Positions 40,863 through 48,895 of a stretch of 64,000 nt of DNA are shown here, in pieces; position 1 is the stretch's first letter; each line of letters starts with the position of its first letter. The translations under genes were made by a program, and so were the position numbers. Origin of the DNA: DATEOR01 sp963841425. GTDB lineage: Bacteria; Actinomycetota; Thermoleophilia; Gaiellales; Gaiellaceae. The notes under the pieces are model-generated. The model did no database searches. It had not been told where the DNA came from and saw nothing but the letters and a program-made list of their open reading frames with translations. The DNA is taken from the NCBI GenBank assembly GCA_963841425.1, contig CAWJCL010000001.1:558001-622000 (forward strand), written 5' to 3'.

Positions 40863-42796
40863 GCGGCCCGCCGGCCAGCGGCCAGAAGGACCCGGCACGG
40901 GCTGTTCTTCAACACGTGGTCGATCGTGCGACCGAAGATCGGCTTTTGGCCTCGGGCGAGCCCGCGCTTTCCGCCCATGACGATCAGCTCGGCATCGCGA
41001 CCGGCGGCATCCTCGACGATCGCCGGTCCCGCCCGGCGAGCCCGCAGCAGGCGCGTCACGACTCGAACGCCGTATGACTCCACAAGGGCACGCGCCTCGT
41101 CCAGCAGATCGTTCGCTTCGAGTTCCGCGTACGGCGTGTCCGCGTCGAGCGGCAGCTCGAGGGGGACTTCGATGACGGTGACGATGGCCACCGTCGCTCT
41201 GCGATCCGCGGCGAGCCTGGCTGCCGCGACGAGCGCCTCCTCCGACTCGGCCGAACGGACGACGGGGACGACGATTGACCGGAACTGGAGCTCGAGCGAG
41301 GGCCCGAGCACGAGGGCGGGCGCGCGCACAGTCTCCCGAAGGGAGGCCTTTACATAGCGGCGGCGGTAGGCGGCGTAGACGACGAAGCCGAGGACGAGCC
41401 AGGCGAGTCCTGCGATGCGCGTGTCCGGAGTCTGGACGACCACGACGAGCCAGGCGAGACCCGTGCCGAGCGCTCCGAAGAACGCGAAGAGCGGCCAGTC
41501 GATCCCGCGGATGCGCAGATTCGGGCGCCCCTTGAAGACCAGCTCGGCGTCCCGCGCCCGGTAGCGGAGCGCGATGATCGAGATGTGCGCGATCGTGAAG
41601 GAAAGCATCGCGCCGAACGAGTACATCGTCCCCAGGAAGTCCGTCTCCCCCGGCAGAAGAGTCACGATGGACACGATCCCGGCGAACACGATCAGCGACA
41701 GCCACGGGGTCTTGAAGCGGGGATGAAGGCGACGGAAGACCTCCGGCAGCTGGCGGTATCCCGCCATGGCATACGTGATCCGGGAGGCGCCGATCACTCC
41801 GGCGTTCGTCGCGATGAAGAGGATCGTCGCCGCGAGGATGCCCACGTAGACCTCGAGGAAGGAGAGAAAGGGGCCCGAGACGCCGAGATTCTTCACGAGC
41901 CCGAGCACGGGGTCGTTCGCGTAGCCGCCCTCTTCCGGCGAGAGCCCGAGCAGCGTCTGGTACTCGCCGTTGACGAGGTGGACGGGCATGGCGGAAAGAG
42001 CGATCGAGGGGAGCGTGAAGAAGATCGCGAACACGGCGATTGCCGTCATCAGGTACGCACGCGGCACGTTTCTCGCCGGGTCGCGCGCCTCCTCGGCGAG
42101 ATTGGAGACGGTCTCGATCCCCGTGTAGGCGATCATCCCGATCGGGATCGCGAGAAAGAAGTCGCTCCACTTCGGAGCCACCCCGAGGACGACGTTGGCC
42201 TTCAAGATCGCTGGGCTGAAGATGAGCGCGAAGCCGAGCAGGACGAGGAGGAGCTGCGTCGCGAAGTCGATCATCGCGAGACCGACGTTCAAGCGCGCAG
42301 ATTCCCGCAGCCCGACGATGTTGAGTGCGACGAGGAGGGCGATGACGACCGCTCCGCCGATGATGTCCCACGGGTTCTCCCGCAGCGGCTCCCAGAAGAT
42401 CGACAGGTAATGGGGGACGAAGAACGCGGAGATCGAGATCGTGATGATGTAGTTGAGCATCTGCGCCCAGGCCGCTCCGAAGCTCACGACCTCGTTGAAG
42501 GCATGGCGCGCAAAGCTCGACGATCCGCCGGCCTCGGGGAAGCGCACGGTCCCCTCGGCGTAGGTCATCGTCGTCGCGGCGAAGATGACGCCGGCGATGA
42601 CGAAGACGAGCGGAGTCAGTCCGAGGGCGAAAGCAGCGGTGACGCCGAGGGCGTAGTAGATCGACGAGCCGACGTTGCCATAGACAGTCGCAAAAAGGCC
42701 CGGCGCTCCGAGGACTCGCTCCAACCCCTGGGATCGGCGACGGCGGATGACGCCGCGGTGTCGGGTCGGCTCGTTCACTTCGTGTCCGGCGGCCAC
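40859..42796 (-). CDS. APC-family permease with C-terminal UspA domain, paralogue of 38785
   Basis: 645 residues. A charged N-terminus is followed by a 12-helix APC core (GNVGSSIYYALGVTAAFALG, YAEGTVRFPEAGGSSSFARH, YTGIETVSNLAEEARDPARN) and a UspA-like domain from about 495 (LQFRSIVVPVVRSAESEE, DAELIVMGGKRGLARG, FGRTIDHVLKNSPCRVLL). It shares architecture with the permease two genes downstream, but the membrane sequences have diverged, so the substrates probably differ. The GTG start at 42796 is upstream-most; a GTG six codons later is possible. Confidence 0.92.
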   Translation of the reverse strand: MAAGHEVNEPTRHRGVIRRRRSQGLERVLGAPGLFATVYGNVGSSIYYALGVTAAFALGLTPLVFVIAGVIFAATTMTYAEGTVRFPEAGGSSSFARHAFNEVVSFGAAWAQMLNYIITISISAFFVPHYLSIFWEPLRENPWDIIGGAVVIALLVALNIVGLRESARLNVGLAMIDFATQLLLVLLGFALIFSPAILKANVVLGVAPKWSDFFLAIPIGMIAYTGIETVSNLAEEARDPARNVPRAYLMTAIAVFAIFFTLPSIALSAMPVHLVNGEYQTLLGLSPEEGGYANDPVLGLVKNLGVSGPFLSFLEVYVGILAATILFIATNAGVIGASRITYAMAGYRQLPEVFRRLHPRFKTPWLSLIVFAGIVSIVTLLPGETDFLGTMYSFGAMLSFTIAHISIIALRYRARDAELVFKGRPNLRIRGIDWPLFAFFGALGTGLAWLVVVVQTPDTRIAGLAWLVLGFVVYAAYRRRYVKASLRETVRAPALVLGPSLELQFRSIVVPVVRSAESEEALVAAARLAADRRATVAIVTVIEVPLELPLDADTPYAELEANDLLDEARALVESYGVRVVTRLLRARRAGPAIVEDAAGRDAELIVMGGKRGLARGQKPIFGRTIDHVLKNSPCRVLLAAGRRAA

Positions 42797-42826
42797 ACTA
42801 ACTGAAGGCGCCGACGTCTAAATGAA

Positions 42827-43318
42827 GTGACGATGGGAAAGACGACCTGCTGGCTCGGCTGGCCGCCGGGCCATCTCTACGAATCAGTCACGTACCGCGA
42901 CCCGGTCTCCGGCCGCTGGCGCGCGTACGCACGCTGTCTCCGCTGCGAGCACCAGCGACGACTTTCGGTCGGAGACCGAAAGCGTCCCGCCAACTTCCCC
43001 GGCAACCCGCTCGCCATGCTCCTCGCCTTCGGCTCGCGGCCGGCCGACGCGACTCAGGGGATCGAGCCCGTCGACCCGCGCGGGTCGATGGTCGTCGAGG
43101 TGCCCGCGACGGGCGAGAAGCTCGAGATCAGGGCCGCGCTCGTCGCCTGGGGCCCGTGGCGCGGCGCCACGGTCTACTGCGCGCGCCGGCTCGGGAGCAG
43201 CCGCCGAACGGCCTCTCGCGACCTGCGCTCTGCGGTCGCGCAGGCATCGGACGCAAAGGAGAGGGCGCCCTGGGTAGAGGATCTCGCGCGCCAGCTGGAG
43301 CACGAGCTTGCCCCGTAG
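42827..43318 (+). CDS. Hypothetical protein with a CxxC motif
   Basis: 163 residues; no family recognised. The N-terminal third is aromatic/Cys-rich (CWLGWPPGHLYESVTYRDPV, ARCLRCEHQRRL), possibly a half zinc site. The C-terminal third is helical with SRRTASRDLRSAVAQASDA. It may begin at the ATG two codons later. It stands alone, divergent from the permease operon and just before the leucine leader. Confidence 0.65.
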   Translation: MTMGKTTCWLGWPPGHLYESVTYRDPVSGRWRAYARCLRCEHQRRLSVGDRKRPANFPGNPLAMLLAFGSRPADATQGIEPVDPRGSMVVEVPATGEKLEIRAALVAWGPWRGATVYCARRLGSSRRTASRDLRSAVAQASDAKERAPWVEDLARQLEHELAP

Positions 43319-43322
43319 GGGG

Positions 43323-43351
43323 TTGACAGCCCGGTGAGGTTTACGCAGACT
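43323..43351 (+). promoter_or_regulatory. Putative promoter of the leu/ilv operon
   Basis: TTGACA at 43323-43328 is followed after 17 bp by CAGACT at 43346-43351, which keeps the key A2 and T6 of the -10 box. The predicted start near 43358 would leave the internal GTG at 43361 almost at the 5' end, so the leader peptide could be translated from a leaderless transcript. Confidence 0.45.
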
Positions 43352-43465
43352 TGGCCAATCGTGCAGTCGAGGTCACGAGCGACAGCATTGCCCGCCAGCG
43401 GCTTGGCCGGTCTGGCGTCGCTCGGCCTCCTCGCCATTCTCCTTATCGCCATTCTCCCCCGCTAA
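43334..43465 (+). CDS. Leu/Ile-rich leader peptide of the leu-ilv operon
   Basis: 43 codons from GTG 43334, or 34 codons from GTG 43361 if the transcript is leaderless. The last third reads GLAGLASLGLLAILLIAILPR, with eight Leu and three Ile in about 20 residues, including rare CTT and ATT codons. The stop TAA sits in the loop of a CTCCCCC/GGGGGAG hairpin. This is the arrangement of ribosome-mediated attenuation of branched-chain amino acid operons: scarcity of charged Leu or Ile tRNA stalls the ribosome and changes downstream RNA folding. Confidence 0.8.
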   Translation: MRFTQTWPIVQSRSRATALPASGLAGLASLGLLAILLIAILPR

Positions 43466-43562
43466 GGGGGAGGACGCGACCACGCGCCCTTTAGAAGGCG
43501 CACACGCCGACCGAAACGACACCCGAGGTGCGTCTCCGTTTCGGGGACGCCGAAGGAGGAGC
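43454..43562 (+). promoter_or_regulatory. Attenuator hairpins between the leader peptide and leuA
   Basis: Three stems follow one another: CTCCCCC/GGGGGAG (43454-43472), GCGCC/GGCGC (43484-43501), and CCGAAACG/CGTTTCGG (43511-43544) with a nested CACC/GGTG. There is no U-tract, so control may act on translation. CCTCCTC (43426-43432) and TCTCCTT (43438-43444) in the leader codons are complementary to parts of the leuA ribosome site AAGGAGGAG; a stalled ribosome would mask them and free the site. That mechanism is inference. Confidence 0.6.
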
Positions 43563-43563
43563 A

Positions 43564-44715
43564 GTGGCAGCACGCAGGATCACCATCTTCGATACGACGT
43601 TGCGCGACGGTGAGCAGTCCCCGGGCATCGCGCTGCAGCCGCATGAGAAGGCGGAGATCGCCACCCAGCTCGAGCGCCTCGGAGTCGACGTCGTCGAGGC
43701 CGGCTTCGCGGTCTCCTCGCCGGGCGACTTCGAGGGCGTGAGGGCCGTGGCGGCCGCGGTCGACCGACCCGCGGTGGCATCTCTCGCCCGCACCCGGAAG
43801 GAAGACATCGACGCGAGCGCGGAGGCGCTCGCCGACGCGAGGCGCTCCCGCATTCACGTCTTCATCGCGACGAGCCCCATCCACATGGAGAAGAAGCTCC
43901 GCCTCGAGCCCGCCGAGGTGGTCGAGCAGGCCCGCTGGGCGGTCGGCTACGCCAATGCGAAGGCGGACGAGGTCGAGTTCTCCTGTGAGGACGCGACCCG
44001 CTCCGACCCGCGGTTCGTGGCCAAGGTGTGCCGCGAGGCGATCGAGGCCGGCGCGACGACGATCAACCTCCCCGACACGGTCGGCTACTGCCTGCCGGAG
44101 GAGTATGCGAGCTTCCTGCTCGAGGTCCAGCACCTCTGCCCCGAGCTCGAGGAAGTCTCCCTCTCCGTCCACTGCCACAACGACCTCGGGCTCGCCGTCG
44201 CCAACTCCCTCGCCGCCGTCCGGGCGGGCGCGACGCAGATCGAGGCGACCGTCAACGGGCTCGGCGAGCGAGCCGGGAACGCGGCCCTCGAGGAGATCGT
44301 CATGGCGCTCCGCGTGCGGCGCGACTCCTTCGCGACCGAGACCGGCATCGTCGTCGGCGAGATCGGGAAGACCTCGCATCTCGTCGAGAAGCTGACGGGC
44401 TACAGCGTCCAGCGCTGCAAGGCGATCGTGGGCGCGAACGCCTTCGCTCACGAGGCCGGCATCCACCAGGACGGGATGCTGAAGGACGCCGACACGTACC
44501 AGATCATGGACCCGACCGAGCTCGGGCTCGTGATGACGCTGCCGCTCGGAAAGCACTCGGGCCGGCACGCGTTCGCGCTCGCCTGCGCGGACGCCGGCAT
44601 CCAGATCGATGGCGACGAGCTGAACGAAGCGTTCAAGCGCTTCAAGCAGCTTGCCGACCAACGTAAGCAGGTCACGCTTTACGACGTCTTCGAACGGGAG
44701 GCCGCCGTCCCATGA
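43564..44715 (+). CDS. leuA: 2-isopropylmalate synthase lacking the C-terminal regulatory domain
   Basis: 383 residues from GTG 43564, which follows GAAGGAGGAG. It condenses acetyl-CoA with 2-oxoisovalerate to start leucine synthesis. Catalytic motifs are intact: TIFDTTLRDGEQSPG, INLPDTVGYCLPEEYA, the metal-binding SVHCHNDLGLAVANS and NGLGERAGNAALEEI, plus AFAHEAGIHQDGMLKD. It ends about 130 residues earlier than typical LeuA, so the LeuA_dimer leucine-binding domain is absent. Enzyme-level feedback is therefore unlikely, which fits strong leader-peptide control. Homocitrate or citramalate synthase activity is less likely given the operon. Confidence 0.9.
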   Translation: MAARRITIFDTTLRDGEQSPGIALQPHEKAEIATQLERLGVDVVEAGFAVSSPGDFEGVRAVAAAVDRPAVASLARTRKEDIDASAEALADARRSRIHVFIATSPIHMEKKLRLEPAEVVEQARWAVGYANAKADEVEFSCEDATRSDPRFVAKVCREAIEAGATTINLPDTVGYCLPEEYASFLLEVQHLCPELEEVSLSVHCHNDLGLAVANSLAAVRAGATQIEATVNGLGERAGNAALEEIVMALRVRRDSFATETGIVVGEIGKTSHLVEKLTGYSVQRCKAIVGANAFAHEAGIHQDGMLKDADTYQIMDPTELGLVMTLPLGKHSGRHAFALACADAGIQIDGDELNEAFKRFKQLADQRKQVTLYDVFEREAAVP

Positions 44716-45641
44716 GAGCCCGTCGCTACAAGATCGCCTGTCTCGCCGGCGACGGAATCGGCCCTGAGCTGATGGCCGAGGCCAGCCGCGCCGTCGAGGC
44801 TGTTTCCCGCCTGCACGGGTTCGCCGTCGACGAGGCGCACGTCCCGTTCGGAGGAGACGCCGTCCGCCGCTTCGGGCATCCCCTCCCTCCCGCCACGCGG
44901 GCCGCGTGCCGCGAGGCGGACGCCGTGCTCGTCGCCGCGACCCGCGAGCCCGCGCTCGAGGGCGTGAAGGCGGAGCTCGACCTCACGTGGCGCGTGACGC
45001 GCGTGCGCCTCGCCCGCGGGGGCGACGTCGCGCTTGTCGGCCCTGTCGCCCAGGACGCCGAGCAGGTCGCAGTCGAACGGGCCTTCCGGCTCGCCCGCGA
45101 GCGGAGGGCAAAGGTGACCTCCGTCGGCACGAGCCAGGAATGGTTCGCAGCGGTGCAGGCCGCCACCGAGCGCCACGAGGGCGTGATCGTGGAGCACGTT
45201 CCCGTCGAGCTGGTCCTCCCCGTGCTCGCGGCCGACCCGGGGCGGTTCGACGTCATCGTCACGCAGGAGGTCTTCGCCGAGGCCCTCTCCAACATGGCGG
45301 CCTTCGCGCACGAGGGCGTGCGCATGGTCGCCTCCGGCCGGATGTCCGCCGGCGGCATGGGCCTCTTCGGGCCGACCCACGGCTCGGCGCCCGAGATCGC
45401 AGGCCAGGGCGTGGCCAACCCGATGGCCATGCTCCTCGCCACCTCGGTCATGCTCGGCGAGGGGCTCGGCGAGCGCGCCGCGGCGGAAACGCTCGAACGC
45501 GGCGTCGCCGGGGCGATCGGAGACGGCGTGCGCACGGCGGATCTCGTCGAGACCGGCGCGGCCGCCACGACCCGCCAGTTCATGGACGTTCTCCTCGCCG
45601 GCCTGCCCTCAGCGCGGCGAGACACGGAGTTCGCCGCATGA
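44712..45641 (+). CDS. Divergent isopropylmalate/isocitrate dehydrogenase paralogue with altered active site
   Basis: 309 residues. The fold is recognisable from IACLAGDGIGPELMAEASRA, GLFGPTHGSAPEIAGQGVAN and PMAMLLATSVML. However, the metal-binding NLFGDILSD of LeuB is VFAEALSN here (Asp to Glu and Asp to Asn), DKANVLETSRMW is replaced by GTSQEWFAAVQ, and the substrate loop with the catalytic Tyr is missing. Canonical dehydrogenation is doubtful. ATG 44712 overlaps the leuA stop and its own stop overlaps ilvB, so it is under the same control. A true leuB lies at 54994. It may be a regulatory subunit or a dehydrogenase with another substrate. Confidence 0.8.
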   Translation: MRARRYKIACLAGDGIGPELMAEASRAVEAVSRLHGFAVDEAHVPFGGDAVRRFGHPLPPATRAACREADAVLVAATREPALEGVKAELDLTWRVTRVRLARGGDVALVGPVAQDAEQVAVERAFRLARERRAKVTSVGTSQEWFAAVQAATERHEGVIVEHVPVELVLPVLAADPGRFDVIVTQEVFAEALSNMAAFAHEGVRMVASGRMSAGGMGLFGPTHGSAPEIAGQGVANPMAMLLATSVMLGEGLGERAAAETLERGVAGAIGDGVRTADLVETGAAATTRQFMDVLLAGLPSARRDTEFAA

Positions 45642-47360
45642 AGATGCTCGGCTCCGACGCGATCCTGCGCTCGCTCGAGGCCGAGGGCGTCGAGATCGCC
45701 TTCGGCCTCCCCGGAGGCGCGATCCTGCCGCTCTACGACGCGTTCGCCCGCGGTTCGAACGTCCGCCACGTCCTCGCCCGCCACGAGCAGGGCGCAGGCC
45801 ACATGGCCGAGGGGTACGCCCGCGCATCGGGCAAGGTCGGGGTCGCGATAGCCACGTCCGGCCCGGGCGCGACGAACCTCGTCACGCCGATCGCCGACGC
45901 CTGGATGGACTCGACGCCGCTCGTCGCCATCACCGGCCAGGTGCGGACGAACCTGATCGGCACTGACGCATTCCAGGAGACGGACGCCGTCGGCATCACC
46001 CTCCCCGTCGTCAAGCACTCGTGGCTCGTCCAGAACGTGGAGGAGCTGCCCGGAGTTCTGAAGGCAGCCTTCCACGTCGCCCAGACCGGCCGCAGCGGCC
46101 CCGTCCACGTCGACATCGCCAAGGACGTGCAGGAGGCCGAATTCGACTTCCGCTACCCGGACGACGTCGACCTTCCGGGCTGGAAGCCGCCACGTCCGCG
46201 TGCACCCACGCCAGATCGCGACGGCGGCCGAGGCGCTCGCAGCCGCCGAGAAGCCCGTCCTCTACGTGGGCGGCGGGACGATCAACGCCGACGCCTGCGC
46301 CGAGCTCCGCGAGCTCGCGGAGGCCGGCGGCATCCCCGTGGTCACGACGCTCATGGCGAAAGGCGCCTTCCCCGACTCCCACCCGCTGGCATACGGAGCG
46401 CCCGGCATGCACGGCTCGAAGTGGGCGAACTGGGCGATGAACAAGTGCGACCTCCTCGTCGCCGTCGGGTCGCGGTTCGACGACCGGGTCACCGGGAAGC
46501 TTTCCGCATTCGCGGCGGGCGCGAAGGTCATCCACCTCGACATCGACTCCGCCGAGATCGGCAAGCTCCGCCGCGCGGACATCCCGGTCGTCGGCCCGCT
46601 GAAGGTCGCGCTCGGCGAGCTCGCGAGCCAGGTGCGAAAGCTCCGGGCGTCCGACGGCAAGGGCCCCGAGGCCTGGCGCCGGCAGATCGACGCCTGGCGC
46701 GAGGAGTTCCCGTACCGCTACGCGAAGAGCGACACGCTCAAGCCCCAGACGGTGCTCGAGTCGCTCCGCGATCTCACCGCCGGGCGCGACGACGTCGTCT
46801 GGACGACCGGCGTCGGCCAGCACCAGATGTGGGCGATGCAGTATCTCGCCTGCGACACGCCGCGCTCCTTCATCACCTCCGGAGGCCTGGGGACAATGGG
46901 CTACGGCGTGCCCGCCGCGGTGGGGGCGAAGGCGGCCCGCCCCGACGCGACCGTGGTCTGCGTGGACGGCGACGGCTGCTTCCAGATGACGTGCCAGGAG
47001 CTCGCGACGTCGGTTCTCGAAGGCCTCCCGATCGTCGTCGTGATCGTGAACAACGGCTGGCTCGGGATGGTGCGCCAGTGGCAGGAGATGTTCTACGACG
47101 AGCGCTTCGCGCAGACGCACCTGACGCACCAGGTGCCCGACTACGCGCAGCTCGCCGAGGCCTACGGCGCCGCCGGCTTCACCGTCTCCTCCGAGGACGA
47201 GCTCGAGTCCGCGCTCGAGGAGGCCCTCACCTGCGGCCGCGCGGCGGTCGTGGACGCCCGCGTCGACCCCGAGGAGAAGTGCTTCCCGATGATCCCGGCG
47301 GGCGCGGCCGCGCTCGACGTGCTCGAGTTCGACGCCGAGGACGAGCGGGTGGAGGCATGA
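45638..47360 (+). pseudogene. ilvB: Acetolactate synthase large subunit, broken by a one-base frameshift near 46190
   Basis: The N-terminal part (frame of 45638: LPGGAILPLYDAF, ThDP Glu in ARHEQGAGHMAEGYA, SGPGATNLVTPIADA) runs to PDDVDLPGWKPP. The family then continues in another frame from about 46191 (HPRQIATAAEALAAAEKPVL, then GDGCFQMTCQELATSVLEG and NNGWLGMVRQWQ) to the TGA at 47358-47360. One extra base in CCACGTCCGCG (46190-46200) explains the shift; both halves keep full conservation. Because the operon is otherwise intact and the enzyme essential for Val/Leu/Ile synthesis, an assembly or sequencing error is likelier than true inactivation. There is no slippery site for programmed shifting. 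Confidence 0.88.
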
Positions 47361-47869
47361 CGCACACGCTCTCCGTCCTCGTCGAGAACCGCCCGGGCGC
47401 CCTTGCCCGCGTCTCGAACATGTTCGCCCGCCGCGGGTTCAACATCGAGAGCCTCGCGGTCGGCCCGACCGAGCGCGCGAACGTCTCGCGCATCACCCTG
47501 CGCGTGGACTGCGCCCAGGAGTCGATCGAGCAGATCGAGAAGCAGATGCACAAGCTCGTGAACGTCCTGCGGGTGAACGAGCTCGAGCCCGGCGAGGCAA
47601 TCGAGCGCGAGCTCGCCCTCCTCAAGGTGAACGCACCCGCAGAGCGGCGCGGCGAGCTGCTCGCCCTCGCCGAGGTCTTCAGCGCCCGGGTCGCGGACCT
47701 CGGGCCGAACGCGATCATCTTCGAGGTTGTCGGCTCGCCGGAGGAGCTCGACTCCTTCGAGGAGCTCGTCCGCCCGCACGGCCTCAAAGAGCTTGCGCGC
47801 ACCGGCCGCATCGGCCTCGCCCGTGCGTCCACGGCGCGCGCCCCCCGACGTCAACACGTACTCCGCTAG
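47357..47869 (+). CDS. ilvN: Acetolactate synthase small (regulatory) subunit
   Basis: 170 residues. An N-terminal ACT domain (HTLSVLVENRPGALARVSNM, RGFNIESLAVGPTERANVSR) binds valine or other effectors and activates IlvB; the C-terminal IlvN domain has ERELALLKVNAPAERRGELL and FEVVGSPEELDSFEELVRPH. ATG 47357 overlaps the ilvB stop (ATGA). ilvC follows after 12 bases with a GAAAGGAAG ribosome site. Confidence 0.96.
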   Translation: MTHTLSVLVENRPGALARVSNMFARRGFNIESLAVGPTERANVSRITLRVDCAQESIEQIEKQMHKLVNVLRVNELEPGEAIERELALLKVNAPAERRGELLALAEVFSARVADLGPNAIIFEVVGSPEELDSFEELVRPHGLKELARTGRIGLARASTARAPRRQHVLR

Positions 47870-47881
47870 CGAAAGGAAGTC

Positions 47882-48895
47882 ATGGCAGCAACGGTCTACC
47901 GCGAAGGCAACCTCGATCTCCTGAACGGGAAGGTCGCCGTCATCGGCTACGGCAGCCAGGGGCACGCGCACGCGCTGAACCTGCGCGACTCGGGCATCGA
48001 CGTCGAAGTCGGCCTGCGCCTCGGGAGCGACTCGTGGGCCGCTGCGGAAGAAGCCGGGCTGACCGTGAAGGCGATCCCCGCAGCGGTGCAGGGCGCGCAG
48101 CTCGTCGCCATCCTCTTGCCGGACCACGTGCAGAAGGGCGTCTACGAGCGGGAGATCGAGCCGAACCTCGAACCAGGCGCCGCGGTCCTCTTCGCGCACG
48201 GGTTCAACGTCCACTTCGGCGAGATCAAGCCCGGTGCGGGCCACGACGTGGTCATGGTGGCGCCCAAGGGCCCCGGCCACCGAGTGCGCCAGCTCTTCGA
48301 GGCCGGCGCGGGCACGCCGGGCCTCGTCGCCGTAGCCCAGGACGCGAGCGGCAACGCCTTCGACCTCGCGCTCGCCTACGGCAGCGCCATCGGCTGCGGC
48401 CGCGCGGGCATGCTCGCGACGACGTTCGCGGAGGAGACCGAGAGCGACCTCTTCGGCGAGCAGGCCGTCCTCTGCGGCGGCGTCTGCGCGCTCATGCAGG
48501 CCGGCTTCGAGACACTCGTGGACGCCGGCTACCAGCCCGAGATCGCCTACTACGAGTGCATCAACGAGATGAAGCTGATCGTGGACCTGATCTACGAGGG
48601 CGGCTTCTCGTACATGCGCCACTCGATCTCCGACGTCGCCGAGTACGGCGACCTCACCCGTGGCCAGGTGATCGTCGACGAGCACGTGAAGACGACGATG
48701 AAGAAGCTGCTCGAGGACATCCGCTCAGGCTCGTTCGCCCGCGAGCTGATCGCGGAGGAGGATGCTGGGCGGCCGCGCTTCACTGCCCTCAGGCGCATGG
48801 CCGCCAAGCATCCGGTCGAGCAGGTCGGGCAGGAGCTCCGCGACCTCGCCGGTCGCGAGGGTCTCTTCGGCGCGGAGGCACGTGTCCACAGTTGA
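47882..48895 (+). CDS. ilvC: Ketol-acid reductoisomerase, class I
   Basis: 337 residues. The NADPH-binding loop VAVIGYGSQGHAHALNLRDS is followed by ILLPDHVQKGVYEREIEPNL, AHGFNVHFGEI and APKGPGH. The C-terminal knotted domain contains the Mg-binding Asp/Glu residues (EETESDLFGEQAVLCGG, ECINEMKLIVDLIYEGG). It converts acetolactate or acetohydroxybutyrate to the dihydroxy acid. Its last 14 bases overlap the start of hom. Confidence 0.97.
   Translation: MAATVYREGNLDLLNGKVAVIGYGSQGHAHALNLRDSGIDVEVGLRLGSDSWAAAEEAGLTVKAIPAAVQGAQLVAILLPDHVQKGVYEREIEPNLEPGAAVLFAHGFNVHFGEIKPGAGHDVVMVAPKGPGHRVRQLFEAGAGTPGLVAVAQDASGNAFDLALAYGSAIGCGRAGMLATTFAEETESDLFGEQAVLCGGVCALMQAGFETLVDAGYQPEIAYYECINEMKLIVDLIYEGGFSYMRHSISDVAEYGDLTRGQVIVDEHVKTTMKKLLEDIRSGSFARELIAEEDAGRPRFTALRRMAAKHPVEQVGQELRDLAGREGLFGAEARVHS

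Noticed and set aside
43511..43544. Intrinsic terminator before leuA
   Set aside because: The CCGAAACG/CGTTTCGG stem is strong but followed by GGGACGCC, with no T-run, so it is listed as an attenuator hairpin rather than a canonical terminator.
46200..47360. Independent gene starting at GTG 46200
   Set aside because: Its product is exactly the missing C-terminal two-thirds of acetolactate synthase and lacks a ribosome site; a frameshift in one gene is simpler.
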